Notes: generated from the letters alone by a model not told the origin. 64,000 nucleotides of DNA from Chitinophagaceae bacterium UBA4857 (GCA_002399735.1 DHEF01000053.1:1-64000); one strand, 5' to 3'; counted from the stretch's first letter, positions 35,022 to 44,090 are shown. A program made the numbers and translations.

Positions 35022-35714
35022 TTACATTAAACCTTGCTCTACAAAACTATAGTAGCCTGTTTCACTAACAATAATGTGATCCAGTACTTTTATATCCAGG
35101 TAACCTGCAGCCTCGTACAATTTGTTAGTTAAACGTTTATCTGCTTCGCTGGGGTTAAGGTTGCCAGAGGGATGGTTATGGCTAATAATAATATTAACGG
35201 CATTGTGTTCCAAAGCCTTTTTTAATATAATCTTCGGGTCGGCTACAGTACCTGTAACACCTCCTTCGCTGACAATTTCAAAGTGATTTATTTTATTAGC
35301 CTGGTTTAAGTACATAACTGCAAAAACCTCATGCTTAAAATCGCCAAGTTTTAGCTGCAGCCATTTGGCACAATCACTAGTACTGGTAATGAAAGGTTTA
35401 GCCAGCAATTCTGCAGCTTGCCGTCGTTTTCCTAACTCCAATGCGGCCACCAATAATACCGCCTTGGCTTCGCCAATTCCTTTTATTTTAGTAAGGTCTT
35501 TAACGGTAAGTTTTGCTAACTCTTGCAAATTATCTTTTCCCAGGCGTAGTATTTCCTGCGCTACATCCAGCGCCGATTTATTACGGGGTCCATTACGTAT
35601 CAAAATGGCCAAAAGCTCAGAGTTGCTTAATCCTTTGGCTCCGGACAATAGTAGTTTTTCTCGGGGCCTATCGTCTTTTGCCCATTGTTTTATCGGGTAC
35701 TTTTGCTCTTGCAT
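35022..35714 (-). CDS. radC: RadC family protein (JAB/MPN domain)
   Basis: Protein of 230 aa with an N-terminal UPF0758 helix-hairpin-helix region (LSNSELLAILIRNG, LTKIKGIGEAKAVLLVAALELG) and a JAB-type metal-binding core: HNHPSGNLNPSEAD gives H-x-H...D. The RadC name is historical; a repair role is doubtful, and a link to DNA processing or mobile DNA has been proposed. Convergent with the DUF3467 gene with zero spacing. Confidence 0.92.
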   Translation of the reverse strand: MQEQKYPIKQWAKDDRPREKLLLSGAKGLSNSELLAILIRNGPRNKSALDVAQEILRLGKDNLQELAKLTVKDLTKIKGIGEAKAVLLVAALELGKRRQAAELLAKPFITSTSDCAKWLQLKLGDFKHEVFAVMYLNQANKINHFEIVSEGGVTGTVADPKIILKKALEHNAVNIIISHNHPSGNLNPSEADKRLTNKLYEAAGYLDIKVLDHIIVSETGYYSFVEQGLM

Positions 35715-35805
35715 GATATCAATTTAACAAATAATTTTATCCCGTTAATTAATTACAAAAAAGTTATATGTGATTAATTAGCGGAAAACCATAAAATCTA
35801 ATATC

Positions 35806-36036
35806 ATGAAGCCTAGTAACCTGACTACCGTAGGTGCATTGCATCCCATTCTTTTCTTTGCAACCGTTTACATTGTTGCTTTACTTCTTTCTGTGTTTAT
35901 CTGCACATCCATATTTAAAAGTTTAAATAGTAGTACTGCCAGCCAATACAATAAAGAGTCACAACCTGCTACAGTAGCCGTTTCTACGAAAAGTATACCC
36001 AATACCACAATTGGCGCAGTAGTAGCTTTGCGTTAA
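35806..36036 (+). CDS. Small single-span membrane protein
   Basis: Hypothetical 76-aa protein that I do not recognise. Residues ~12-37 (LHPILFFATVYIVALLLSVFICTSI) form one transmembrane helix; the tail is Ser/Thr-rich and polar. It starts ATG within a 400-bp gap between radC and prs with no other candidate. The codon use is compatible with a real gene, but there is no family evidence. Confidence 0.45.
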   Translation: MKPSNLTTVGALHPILFFATVYIVALLLSVFICTSIFKSLNSSTASQYNKESQPATVAVSTKSIPNTTIGAVVALR

Positions 36037-36112
36037 TTATTTTCAGTTTTTATAGCTAGTTGTCTGGGTTCATTGGCCCTATATTTATATCTTCGCCACT
36101 CATTCCACAACC

Positions 36113-37063
36113 ATGCAATCAGCTAAAATATTCTCAGGTACAGGTTCACAGGACTTATCAGCAGAAATCTGTAAACGGTACGGAACACAACCCGGACGTA
36201 TTAATGTTCAAAAGTTTAGTGATGGTGAAATTTCACCCAACTTTTTGGAAAGTGTTCGTGGCGATTACGTTTTTTTAGTACAAAGTACTTTTGCCCCTTC
36301 CGAAAATTTTATGGAATTACTGTTAATGATTGATGCAGCCCGCAGAGCATCAGCCTATAAAGTAATTGCCGTTATTCCCTATTATGGCTATGCCCGCCAG
36401 GATCGTAAGGATCGTCCCCGTGTTGCCATTGGCAGTAAACTTGTAGCCAATATGTTAACCGCAGCCGGTGCTGATAGGGTGATAACCATGGATTTACATG
36501 CTCCGCAAATTCAGGGTTACTTCGATATTCCCGTTGACCACCTTGACAGCCACGCTGTTTTTATTCCCTATATTGAAAATTTACGCTTAGAAAACCTTAC
36601 CTTTGCCGCCCCCGACGTAGGAGCAACCAACCGTATACGCGAAATTGCCAACTATTTTGGGGCCGAAATGGTTATTTGCGACAAACATCGCAAACGTGCC
36701 AACGAGATAGCGAGCATGGTGGTAATTGGTGATGTTACCGGTAAAGACATTGTTATTATAGATGACATTTGTGATACCGGCGGAACACTTGCAAAAAGTG
36801 CAGCTCTTTTAAAAGAAAAAGGTGCCCGTAGCGTTAGGGCCATGATTACCCATCCGGTATTGAGTGGCAAAGCCTACGAAAACATCGAAAACAGTGTGCT
36901 GGAAGAGCTAATTGTATGCGATACTATTCCTATCCGCAAACAAAGCGAAAAAATAAAAGTAATCTCAGTAGCCGAATTATTTGCTGTAGCCATACGCAAT
37001 GCGTTCGAAAACAAAAGTATTACCAGTTTATTTGTTCACTCGCAACGCCGCACTAGCCTGTAA
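36113..37063 (+). CDS. prs: Ribose-phosphate pyrophosphokinase
   Basis: Makes PRPP from ribose-5-phosphate and ATP. It is 316 aa, full length. Recognised from GYARQDRKDRPRVAI (flexible loop with Arg), TMDLHAPQIQGYFDIPVDHL (binding of the metal-ATP) and the PRPP-binding VIIDDICDTGGTL. PRPP feeds purine, pyrimidine, His, Trp and NAD synthesis; purS is 6.6 kb away. Own transcription unit by spacing. Confidence 0.96.
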   Translation: MQSAKIFSGTGSQDLSAEICKRYGTQPGRINVQKFSDGEISPNFLESVRGDYVFLVQSTFAPSENFMELLLMIDAARRASAYKVIAVIPYYGYARQDRKDRPRVAIGSKLVANMLTAAGADRVITMDLHAPQIQGYFDIPVDHLDSHAVFIPYIENLRLENLTFAAPDVGATNRIREIANYFGAEMVICDKHRKRANEIASMVVIGDVTGKDIVIIDDICDTGGTLAKSAALLKEKGARSVRAMITHPVLSGKAYENIENSVLEELIVCDTIPIRKQSEKIKVISVAELFAVAIRNAFENKSITSLFVHSQRRTSL

Positions 37064-37151
37064 GGGTGTAGGGTAGTAAGGTTGGGGTTTAAGGTTTACG
37101 TGTTTTATTCTGTATACTAGTATACTGAATATTAATGACTAATAATTATTT

Positions 37152-37230
37152 TACCAACTGCATTACTACTAGCATCGTCTGTTGCGTCGCACTCTTGTAC
37201 TGTAGTAATTCTATTGAACATTGTGCAGGT
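37152..37230 (-). repeat. R1 intergenic element, copy h
   Basis: TTACCAACTGCATTACTACT, then AGCATCGTCTG, the core TTGCGTCGCACTCTTGTAC (37182-37200) and ATTCTATTGAACATTGTGCAG. It matches the copy b consensus over the whole length. Confidence 0.85.
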
Positions 37231-37348
37231 AACGGAATAATAGGATAAACTAAAAAAGCAGGTTATTAAAATGGCAGTTAACCAATAACTGTTAGCTAAT
37301 AACCGCTTTAAAAAACAGAGAATTTTTTATTCATATAAACAAACAAAA

Positions 37349-37927
37349 ATGAGAACAATTACAATCGAAGGGAACTTGAGGACCGATTTTGGCAAGTCAG
37401 CCACCCGCCAAATTCGCTCTCAGGGTCATGTGCCTGGTGTAATTTACGGGGGTGCTCAGGAAATTAGTTTTTATGCTCCTGCTGCGGCTTTCAAACACTT
37501 TGTGTACACACCAAGCTTTCAAATTGCTGAAGTTAAATTAGATGGTAAAACTTACCGTACTATCTTAAAAGACTTACAATTTGATAAAGTAACCGACGCT
37601 TTAACACATATTGATTTGTTAGAGTTAGTGGAAGATAAAAAAGTTATTGCAACTATTCCTTTGAAATTTACAGGTACATCTGTAGGTGTAAAAGAAGGTG
37701 GTCGCTTTGTAGCTAAATTTAAATCACTTAAAGTGAAAACTTTACCGAAGGATTTAAAAGAGCAAATTGAAGTGCCTATTGACACTTTAAAAATTAACGA
37801 AAACATTCGTGTAGAAGATGTGAAAGAACCAAATTTTGAAATTTTGAATTCTCCACGTATTCCTATTGCATCAGTAGTTATGACTCGTCAGCTTAAACAA
37901 GAAGAAGCTGCTGCTGCTAAAAAATAA
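37349..37927 (+). CDS. rplY: 50S ribosomal protein L25 (Ctc form)
   Basis: 5S rRNA-binding ribosomal protein of 192 aa in the long Ctc/TL5 form. The N-terminal L25 domain (MRTITIEGNLRTDFGKSATRQIRSQGHVPGVIYGG) is followed by the C-terminal TL5 domain (GVKEGGRFVAKFKSLKVKTLPKDLKE). The Lys/Ala tail is normal. ATG start 30 bp past an AT-rich stretch; terminator follows. pth lies next, a common neighbour in other bacteria, but here an R2 element separates them. Confidence 0.94.
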   Translation: MRTITIEGNLRTDFGKSATRQIRSQGHVPGVIYGGAQEISFYAPAAAFKHFVYTPSFQIAEVKLDGKTYRTILKDLQFDKVTDALTHIDLLELVEDKKVIATIPLKFTGTSVGVKEGGRFVAKFKSLKVKTLPKDLKEQIEVPIDTLKINENIRVEDVKEPNFEILNSPRIPIASVVMTRQLKQEEAAAAKK

Positions 37928-37952
37928 TCAACGTAACTTGATTGATATAAAA

Positions 37953-37983
37953 AGTACCTGCAAACATGCAGGTATTTTTTTTA
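37953..37983 (+). terminator. Terminator of rplY
   Basis: TACCTGC, loop AAACAT, GCAGGTA then eight T. Confidence 0.85.
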
Positions 37984-37990
37984 GGCGTAA

Positions 37991-38139
37991 GCTGTTGCTA
38001 AAAGTTATAAAGATGATGGGCTGCACTGCTTAGCCGTAAATACTTTGCCACGTGTAATTGCAGGTTTGTGCCGGGCTGGCAAAGATTGAAGGCGGGCAGT
38101 GAGCTGTAGCTGAATATTGTTGTTAGAGCCGAAAGCCCC
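37991..38139 (+). repeat. R2 structured intergenic element, copy C
   Basis: Begins GCTGTTGCTAAAAGTTATAAAGA-like leader, then GGGCTGCACTGCTTAG and ends GAAAGCCCC at 38139. Stem 38039-38050 (AATACTTTGCCA) pairs with 38077-38087 (TGGCAAAGATT) apart from one bulge. An outer stem pairs ACTGC (38025 on) with GCAGT near 38096. The GACCGGAGTTAC tail is diverged. Confidence 0.75.
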
Positions 38140-38171
38140 AAATTTGTTTTATTGTTACATATATTGATAAT

Positions 38172-38179
38172 TATTTTTG
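38172..38179 (+). promoter_or_regulatory. -7 box of pth, leaderless arrangement
   Basis: TATTTTTG ends 4 bases before the pth ATG at 38184. An upstream TTG at 38152-38154 is 17 bases away, a little close. Same box and same distance as the sialidase-like gene. Confidence 0.5.
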
Positions 38180-38183
38180 TGTT

Positions 38184-38771
38184 ATGAAATGTTTAATTGT
38201 AGGCCTTGGAAATGTAGGTAATGAGTATGCTCATACAAGACATAATATTGGTTTTGATGTGGTAAATGCTTTTGTGATGAAACATGGGGGGCAGTTTAAG
38301 GTAGACAGGCTGGCTTATATGGCAGAGGTAAAATGGAAAGGGAAAATATTTATTTGTATATGTCCTACAACATATATGAATTTAAGTGGTAAGGCTGTTA
38401 AGTACTGGATGGATAAAGAAAAAATAGCTATAGAAAATGTATTTGTTATTTTAGATGATCTGGCATTGCCATTAAATAAGCTGCGTATACGCCCCGAAGG
38501 CAGTGACGCAGGGCATAACGGATTGAGAAGTATACAGACTTTGTTAAACAGTACCAATTATCCCAGGCTAAGGTTTGGTATTGGTAACGATTTTCCCAAG
38601 GGTATGCAGGCCGAATTTGTTTTGGGAAAATGGATGGAAAATGAATTACCTTTAGTGAAGAAGAAAATTGATGTTTCGGTTGATATAATTGAAAAATTTG
38701 CGACTATTGGCGTAACCCGAGTTATGAATGAAATAAATAATAAGATATTTTCATTATGTGATATGAGTTAG
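38184..38771 (+). CDS. pth: Peptidyl-tRNA hydrolase
   Basis: Releases stalled peptides from peptidyl-tRNA. The protein has 195 aa, with MKCLIVGLGNVGNEYAHTRHNIGFDVV (catalytic His in RHNIG), TYMNLSG and LDDLALPLNKLRIRPEGSDAGHNGLRSI, all conserved in Pth. ATG at 38184 sits directly after a TATTTTTG box, which supports the start and predicts a leaderless transcript. Confidence 0.95.
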   Translation: MKCLIVGLGNVGNEYAHTRHNIGFDVVNAFVMKHGGQFKVDRLAYMAEVKWKGKIFICICPTTYMNLSGKAVKYWMDKEKIAIENVFVILDDLALPLNKLRIRPEGSDAGHNGLRSIQTLLNSTNYPRLRFGIGNDFPKGMQAEFVLGKWMENELPLVKKKIDVSVDIIEKFATIGVTRVMNEINNKIFSLCDMS

Positions 38772-38899
38772 ATTACTTATTTTAGCGTCCCCGTCCAACC
38801 AAAATCCAGTTGATACATGATTGCCTTATTGGGATAATACCTGAGTAGCACAGCTATCATGGTATACATCTTTATATTTAATCATCAACAACCTCTAAA

Positions 38900-39511
38900 A
38901 TGAAAATTTTTTGTGTAGGCCGTAATTATACCGAGCACGCAAAAGAGTTAAACAATGCAGTTCCAGACGAGCCGGTTATTTTTATGAAACCGAAAAATGC
39001 ATTGCTGCAATCTCATACTCCTTTTTATTATCCCGAATTTACAAACGAACTGCATTATGAATGTGAGATAGTATTGCGTGTTTGTAAAAACGGTAAATAC
39101 ATTCAGGACAGACATGCAGGTAAATACTATGACGCCATTACAACCGGTATTGATTTTACTGCAAGGGATGTGCAAAACGAACTAAAAGCAAAAGGCTTGC
39201 CTTGGGAAAGAGCCAAAGCATGGGACAACTCGGCTGTAGTAGGTAGTTGGATTCCGTTGGCAGAAGTAAAGAATAAGAACGATATAAACTTTAGCCTGCA
39301 AAAGAACAAAGAGCAGGTACAAAAAGGCAATACCAAGGATATGATTTTTGCCTTTGATGAAATTGTATCATTTATATCCAACTATTTTTCTATTAATATT
39401 GGTGACCTGATATTTACCGGCACACCTGCAGGTGTTGGCGAAGCAGTAGTGGGTGATGTGTTGGAGGGGTTTGTAGATGACAAGAATCTTTTTAGCCTGG
39501 AAGTAAAATAA
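38900..39511 (+). CDS. Fumarylacetoacetate hydrolase family protein
   Basis: Cytoplasmic metal-dependent enzyme of 203 aa: FCVGRNYTEHAKEL, HYECEIVLRVCKNGK, TTGIDFTARDVQNELKAKGLPWERAKAWD and DLIFTGTPAGVGEAVVGD match the short FAH-domain (YcgM-like) proteins. Relatives act as acylpyruvate hydrolases or oxaloacetate decarboxylases, so the exact substrate is not known. Terminator follows. Convergent with pckA. Confidence 0.87.
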   Translation: MKIFCVGRNYTEHAKELNNAVPDEPVIFMKPKNALLQSHTPFYYPEFTNELHYECEIVLRVCKNGKYIQDRHAGKYYDAITTGIDFTARDVQNELKAKGLPWERAKAWDNSAVVGSWIPLAEVKNKNDINFSLQKNKEQVQKGNTKDMIFAFDEIVSFISNYFSINIGDLIFTGTPAGVGEAVVGDVLEGFVDDKNLFSLEVK

Positions 39512-39537
39512 GTATTGCCAGTTAATTGTTATAACAC

Positions 39538-39568
39538 AAAGCCCCGTTATTGCTAACGGGGCTTTTAT
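39538..39568. terminator. Bidirectional terminator between the FAH gene and pckA
   Basis: AAAGCCCCGTT, loop ATTGCT, AACGGGGCTTTTAT, with A and T tracts on either side. Confidence 0.88.
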
Positions 39569-39591
39569 AGTTGTGCCTCATGTGTGTAAGC

Positions 39592-41202
39592 TTATTGTTT
39601 AGGCGTTGGTGCTGCAGCAATAATAGCAGCATCTACACCATCTTCGTATTTTTTAAAGTTGCTTATAAACAAGTTGGCTAAGTAATTAGCCTTTTTGTCG
39701 TAAGCGGCTTTGTCCTTCCATGTGTTACGGGGTACCAAAACTTCATCGGGTACATTGGGGCAACTATTGGGTATGGCAAAACCAAAAATTGCATCAGGCA
39801 TAGTAGTTACGTTATTTAAACTACCGTCCAATGCTGCGCTAATCATGGCACGTGTGTATTTCAATTTCATACGGCTACCTTCACCATAAGCACCACCGCT
39901 CCAGCCGGTATTAATTAACCAAACATTTACCTGGTTTTCCTGCATTTTTTTACCTAACATGGCTGCATATTTTCCCGGATGCAATGGTAAAAAAGGTGCA
40001 CCAAAACAAGCGCTAAAAGTTGGTTTAGGTTCTGTTACTCCGGCTTCGGTACCGGCAACTTTTGCTGTGTAACCTGAGATGAACTGGTACATAGCCTGAC
40101 CAGGTGTTAATCTAGAAATAGGAGGTAATACACCAAAAGCATCGCAGGTTAAAAAGAATATATTTTTTGGTAAACCGCCAACCGAGGGCTCCATGGCATT
40201 ACTAATAAAATGTAAGGGGTAAGATACACGTGTGTTTTCCGTTATACTGGCATCATCAAAATTAATGGTGTTGGTGTTGGGGAAAAATGTAGTGTTTTCT
40301 ACCAATGCGCCGGGGCGAATAGCGTTAAAAATTTCCGGTTCTTTTTCTTCGCTAAGATTAATAGTTTTAGCATAACAACCGCCTTCAAAATTAAAGATGT
40401 TGTCATCGGTCCAGGCGTGTTCATCATCACCTATCAGCTTGCGATTAGGATCAGCACTCAGGGTTGTTTTACCCGTACCGCTTAAGCCAAAGAAAATAGC
40501 CGTATCACCATCATTACCCATGTTAGCACTGCAATGCATACTCAGCACATCTTTATCCTGCGGCAGTATATAGTTTAAGATGGTAAAAATGCCTTTTTTA
40601 ATTTCGCCGGTATAACCTGTGCCGGCTATTAAAATAGTTTTATTTTTAAATGAAACAATGGCTGCATTCGCTTGTCTGGTACCACATTCCTGCGGATCTA
40701 ATTTTAATGAAGGGGCAGATAAAATATGCCATTCAGGTGTAAATGTTTCCAGTTCAGCCTCGGTAGGGCGCAGGAACATATTATAAGCAAACAGGTTGTT
40801 CCATGGTTTTTCGTTTACTACTCTTATATTGGTTTGGTATCTTTTATCGGCACAGGCATAACAATCACGCACCCATATTTCAGGTGCCTGATCTAAATGC
40901 TGCATTATTTTTTTACGAACAATGTCATAATATTTTTCATCAATGGAAATGTTAAAGTCGTTCCAGTTTACAGTGTCTGTGGTAATAGCATCTTTTACAA
41001 TAAACTTATCTTTTGGCGACCGGCCGGTAAATTCACCGGTTTGTATTACTAAAGCTCCGGTATCATTTAATACTCCTTCACCGGTTCTTAATGTGTCCTG
41101 AATTAATTCATCGGCAGATAGTTGGTAATGTACGTTTGGGGTGTTTTGTAATCCAAGTTTTACAAGCGCCTGTACAGGCAATGAAATAGTCGGGTATGAC
41201 AT
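39592..41202 (-). CDS. pckA: Phosphoenolpyruvate carboxykinase (ATP)
   Basis: Forms PEP from oxaloacetate with ATP, the gateway to gluconeogenesis. It has 536 aa from ATG at 41202; the TTG further upstream would add nine residues and overlap the likely promoter box. Seen: TGRSPKDKFIVKD, the kinase loop GLSGTGKTTLSADP, GDDEHAWTDDNIFNFEGGCYAKTI and NTGWSGGAYGEGSRMKLKYTR. All are signatures of ATP-type PckA. Probably monocistronic. Confidence 0.96.
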   Translation of the reverse strand: MSYPTISLPVQALVKLGLQNTPNVHYQLSADELIQDTLRTGEGVLNDTGALVIQTGEFTGRSPKDKFIVKDAITTDTVNWNDFNISIDEKYYDIVRKKIMQHLDQAPEIWVRDCYACADKRYQTNIRVVNEKPWNNLFAYNMFLRPTEAELETFTPEWHILSAPSLKLDPQECGTRQANAAIVSFKNKTILIAGTGYTGEIKKGIFTILNYILPQDKDVLSMHCSANMGNDGDTAIFFGLSGTGKTTLSADPNRKLIGDDEHAWTDDNIFNFEGGCYAKTINLSEEKEPEIFNAIRPGALVENTTFFPNTNTINFDDASITENTRVSYPLHFISNAMEPSVGGLPKNIFFLTCDAFGVLPPISRLTPGQAMYQFISGYTAKVAGTEAGVTEPKPTFSACFGAPFLPLHPGKYAAMLGKKMQENQVNVWLINTGWSGGAYGEGSRMKLKYTRAMISAALDGSLNNVTTMPDAIFGFAIPNSCPNVPDEVLVPRNTWKDKAAYDKKANYLANLFISNFKKYEDGVDAAIIAAAPTPKQ

Positions 41203-41226
41203 ATAACTAGCAAGTTTGTTAAGCAG

Positions 41227-41234
41227 CAAAACTA
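41227..41234 (-). promoter_or_regulatory. -7 box upstream of pckA
   Basis: TAGTTTTG on the minus strand, 24 bases before the ATG at 41202; same sequence as the boxes of the two collagen-like genes. The nearest TTG is 24 bases further upstream, which is too far to be convincing. Confidence 0.4.
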
Positions 41235-41560
41235 CAGAAAGATTTTATATTTAACGAACAAGTGTTAGTTGTACACATTGAACAAATTATTGTTATTATG
41301 TAGAAAGGTTAGTTTTTATTTAAAAAAGTACAGCTTTATTATAACATATTTGTAAAAAAATAATTTTAGGTGTGTTTATTTATAAAGTTTAGGCAACAAA
41401 AAATTATTTAAAAAATAGTATGATTAGTAATTGCGGGTTATTTTAAAACTACCTACTTAAATATATTTTAACCCAAACCAACCGTTTCTTTACCGGTTAT
41501 AGTATAAATGAATTTTGGTTGCTTATTTTGTTATCATTTAACAGCTTAACACTTAGCTTG
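41230..41560. other. AT-rich intergenic region between pckA and pepP
   Basis: Very AT-rich with no ORF, repeat family or strong hairpin that I can support. It separates divergent pckA and the pepP operon and probably holds regulatory sites for both. Confidence 0.45.
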
Positions 41561-41562
41561 CA

Positions 41563-41592
41563 TTGTCAATTCAACAAGCCTGTTTATCTTTA
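41563..41592 (+). promoter_or_regulatory. Promoter of the pepP-pssA-purS operon
   Basis: TTG at 41563-41565, 19 bases, TATCTTTA at 41585-41592; one mismatch to TAnnTTTG. It ends 22 bases before the pepP ATG. Confidence 0.5.
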
Positions 41593-41614
41593 ACCTCTTT
41601 TTAAAATAGTAATA

Positions 41615-42907
41615 ATGAGAAACTTACCCATAGATTCTAAATTGTTCTCGCAAAACAGAAAGCGTTTTATAAGTAAAATGGAAAAAAATAGCATTGCTAT
41701 TTTTTTAAGTAATGATGAAATGCCTACCAATGGTGATGCATTGTATAAGTTTAAACAAAACAGTAACCTGTATTGGTTAAGTGGCGTAACTCAGGAAGAT
41801 AGTATGGTTATTCTTTTTCCTGACAACCCCGATCCTAAATACCGTGAAGTATTGGTATTGGTTAGGCCTAATGAATTAAAAGAAAAATGGGATGGTAAAA
41901 GATTAAGAGTAAACGAAGCAACTGCTTTAAGTGGCATACAAACTATTGTTTGGGCCGATACTTTAGACGGTTTATTACAACCCTGGATACACCTGGCCGA
42001 TAATATTTATTTAGACAGTAATGAGAATGATAGAAAAGGTTCGTTATTACAAACAAGAGATTATCGTTTTATACAGGAAACCAAAGCCCGTTACCCATTA
42101 CATAATTACCTGCGTGCTGCTAAAATAACCAAAGAGCTACGCGCCATTAAAACACCCGAAGAAGTTGCTGTATTACAAAAAGCAATGGATATTACAGAAA
42201 TTACATTCAGACGTTTGTTACAATTTATCAAACCCGGTGTAATGGAGTATGAAATTGAAGCCGAAATATTTCATTCCTTCTTATCACAACGCTCCGAAGG
42301 TCCTGCCTACAACAGCATTATTGCCAGTGGCGATAATGCAAGGGTTTTACATTACCTGTTTAACAACCAGGAGTGTAAAGATGGCGATTTAGTATTAATG
42401 GATTTTGGTGCAGAGTATGGCGGTTATTGTGCCGATCTTACCCGTACAGTTCCTGTTAACGGTAAGTTTAGTAAACGCCAGAAAGAAGTGTACAATGCTT
42501 GTTTAGCTATTCATGATTATTGCAAAAGCATTTTAAAACCAGGTATCAGCATAAATAACTATACCGATAAAGTAGGTGATGAAGCCACCAAACAGTTTCT
42601 TAAAATTGGTTTAATAACTAAAGCCGATGTTAAAAACGAAGATCCGGCTAACCGTGCTTACCGCAAATATTTATACCATGGTATTTCTCACCATTTGGGT
42701 ATAGATGTACATGACCTTGGTACTAAAACCGAACCTATCAAACAAGGCATGGTATTTACCATTGAGCCGGGTATTTATATTGAAGAAGAAAAAATGGGTG
42801 TACGTATCGAAAACAACTTCTGGATTACCAAAACCGGTAATAAAGATTTAATGAAAAATATACCTATTACCGCCGAGGAAATAGAAACTTTAATGAAAAG
42901 GAAATAA
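41615..42907 (+). CDS. pepP: Xaa-Pro aminopeptidase (aminopeptidase P)
   Basis: Removes N-terminal residues before proline. It has 430 aa with a creatinase-like N-terminal domain and a pita-bread catalytic domain. Metal ligands are visible in MDFGAEYGGYCADLTRT (two Asp), GISHHLGIDVHD (His), TIEPGIYI (Glu) and VRIENNFWIT (Glu). Followed after 25 bp by pssA, so probably the first gene of a three-gene operon. Confidence 0.93.
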   Translation: MRNLPIDSKLFSQNRKRFISKMEKNSIAIFLSNDEMPTNGDALYKFKQNSNLYWLSGVTQEDSMVILFPDNPDPKYREVLVLVRPNELKEKWDGKRLRVNEATALSGIQTIVWADTLDGLLQPWIHLADNIYLDSNENDRKGSLLQTRDYRFIQETKARYPLHNYLRAAKITKELRAIKTPEEVAVLQKAMDITEITFRRLLQFIKPGVMEYEIEAEIFHSFLSQRSEGPAYNSIIASGDNARVLHYLFNNQECKDGDLVLMDFGAEYGGYCADLTRTVPVNGKFSKRQKEVYNACLAIHDYCKSILKPGISINNYTDKVGDEATKQFLKIGLITKADVKNEDPANRAYRKYLYHGISHHLGIDVHDLGTKTEPIKQGMVFTIEPGIYIEEEKMGVRIENNFWITKTGNKDLMKNIPITAEEIETLMKRK

Positions 42908-42932
42908 AACAATTTAACTACAGCCACTCTAC

Positions 42933-43700
42933 ATGAAACAGGTTCCCAATTATTTTACGCTGCTTAATCTGGTATTTGGCTGTATAGCCATTATTGTAAC
43001 ACTGCAAAACGGATTTATTGTTTACAATGATCCACAAAGCGGGCAACAATTTTTAAGGGTTCCTGAGAGTATAGCGTTGGCATCTGTGTTTATTGGTTTA
43101 GCAGCCGTGGTCGATTTTTTAGATGGATTTTTAGCCCGCCTGTTAAAAGCCGATTCGGAAATGGGTAAACAGTTAGATTCATTAGCCGATTTAGTAAGTT
43201 TTGGTGTTGCTCCCGGGTTAATCATGTATCAGTTTCTTAGGTTGGCCATTGCTGCCGAACCTGATGGATTAGATAGCTCGGTTATCTGGTTATTGCCTGC
43301 ATTATTTTTACCGGTGGCTGCTGCCTGGCGTTTAGCAAGATTTAATATTGATACCGATCAGAAATTTTATTTCAAAGGTTTACCGGCACCTGCTGGTGGT
43401 TTGTTAATAGCCTCTTTGCCATTAATTTACTGGCATGGCAATGTAGATGCGGCGGTTACCTTATTGCAAAACAAATGGGTGTTATATGCCATCATTGCTT
43501 TTACCGCAATAATCACGGTAAGCAAATTGCCCTTACTTAGCCTTAAGTTTAAAGACTTTACCCTTAAAAATAACCTACCCAAAGTAATTTTATTAGTTAT
43601 AGCTATTGTAGCAGGATTATTCACCGGTTGGTTAGCAATTCCTCTTGTAATAATCGCTTACATACTCTTATCTTTGGGCTTTAAAAATAGTATAGCATGA
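42933..43700 (+). CDS. pssA: CDP-diacylglycerol-serine O-phosphatidyltransferase
   Basis: Inner-membrane enzyme making phosphatidylserine, the precursor of phosphatidylethanolamine. It has 255 aa and several hydrophobic spans. The CDP-alcohol phosphatidyltransferase motif is present as DGFLARLL...GKQLDSLAD (D-G-x2-A-R-x8-G-x3-D-x3-D). The last codons overlap purS by 4 bp (ATGA), so translation is coupled. No phosphatidylserine decarboxylase in the window. Confidence 0.93.
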   Translation: MKQVPNYFTLLNLVFGCIAIIVTLQNGFIVYNDPQSGQQFLRVPESIALASVFIGLAAVVDFLDGFLARLLKADSEMGKQLDSLADLVSFGVAPGLIMYQFLRLAIAAEPDGLDSSVIWLLPALFLPVAAAWRLARFNIDTDQKFYFKGLPAPAGGLLIASLPLIYWHGNVDAAVTLLQNKWVLYAIIAFTAIITVSKLPLLSLKFKDFTLKNNLPKVILLVIAIVAGLFTGWLAIPLVIIAYILLSLGFKNSIA

Positions 43701-43942
43701 CATATTCGGTAGAAGTAAAAGTAATGCCGTTAAAAGAGTTATTAGATCCTCAAGGTAAAGCGGTAATTGGTGGATTAAAAAATTTAGGTTTACAAAGCGT
43801 AGAAGATGTGCGCATTGGCCGTAACATCACTTTACAAATCAACGCATCATCTCCCGAAGAAGCCAAAGCCATCGCCGAAGAAGCCAGCAAAAAATTATTG
43901 GCCAATCCGGTAATGGAATATTTCGAAGCATCGGTAATATAA
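43697..43942 (+). CDS. purS: Phosphoribosylformylglycinamidine synthase subunit PurS
   Basis: Small subunit of 81 aa of the PurSQL FGAM synthase, which connects the glutaminase and synthase parts in purine synthesis. Recognised from YSVEVKVMPLKELLDPQGKAVIGGLKNLG and VRIGRNITLQINASS. Coupled to pssA by a 4-bp overlap. purQ and purL are not in this window. Confidence 0.92.
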   Translation: MTYSVEVKVMPLKELLDPQGKAVIGGLKNLGLQSVEDVRIGRNITLQINASSPEEAKAIAEEASKKLLANPVMEYFEASVI

Positions 43943-43953
43943 TTTCAATTAAT

Positions 43954-43999
43954 AAAACCGTACAACTAAATATACATTTATTTGGTTGTACGGTTTATT
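43954..43999 (+). terminator. Terminator of the pepP-pssA-purS operon
   Basis: AAACCGTACAAC, a 17-base AT-rich loop, GTTGTACGGTTT then T-rich. Symmetrical stem. Confidence 0.78.
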
Positions 44000-44004
44000 T
44001 ATTT

Positions 44005-44090
44005 GGTTACCAGCGTCCCTCCCTTGATTGGGCTTCGGTTGTGTCACTCACTTGTACGTTCGGTAATTCTATTGAGCATTGTGCAAAAGC
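44005..44090 (-). repeat. R1 intergenic element, copy i (diverged core)
   Basis: GTTACCAGCGTCCCTCCCTT, GATTGGGCTTC, then a decayed core GGTTGTGTCACTCACTTGTAC and AATTCTATTGAGCATTGTGC. The left part is the reverse complement of the right arm of composite g. Confidence 0.75.
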
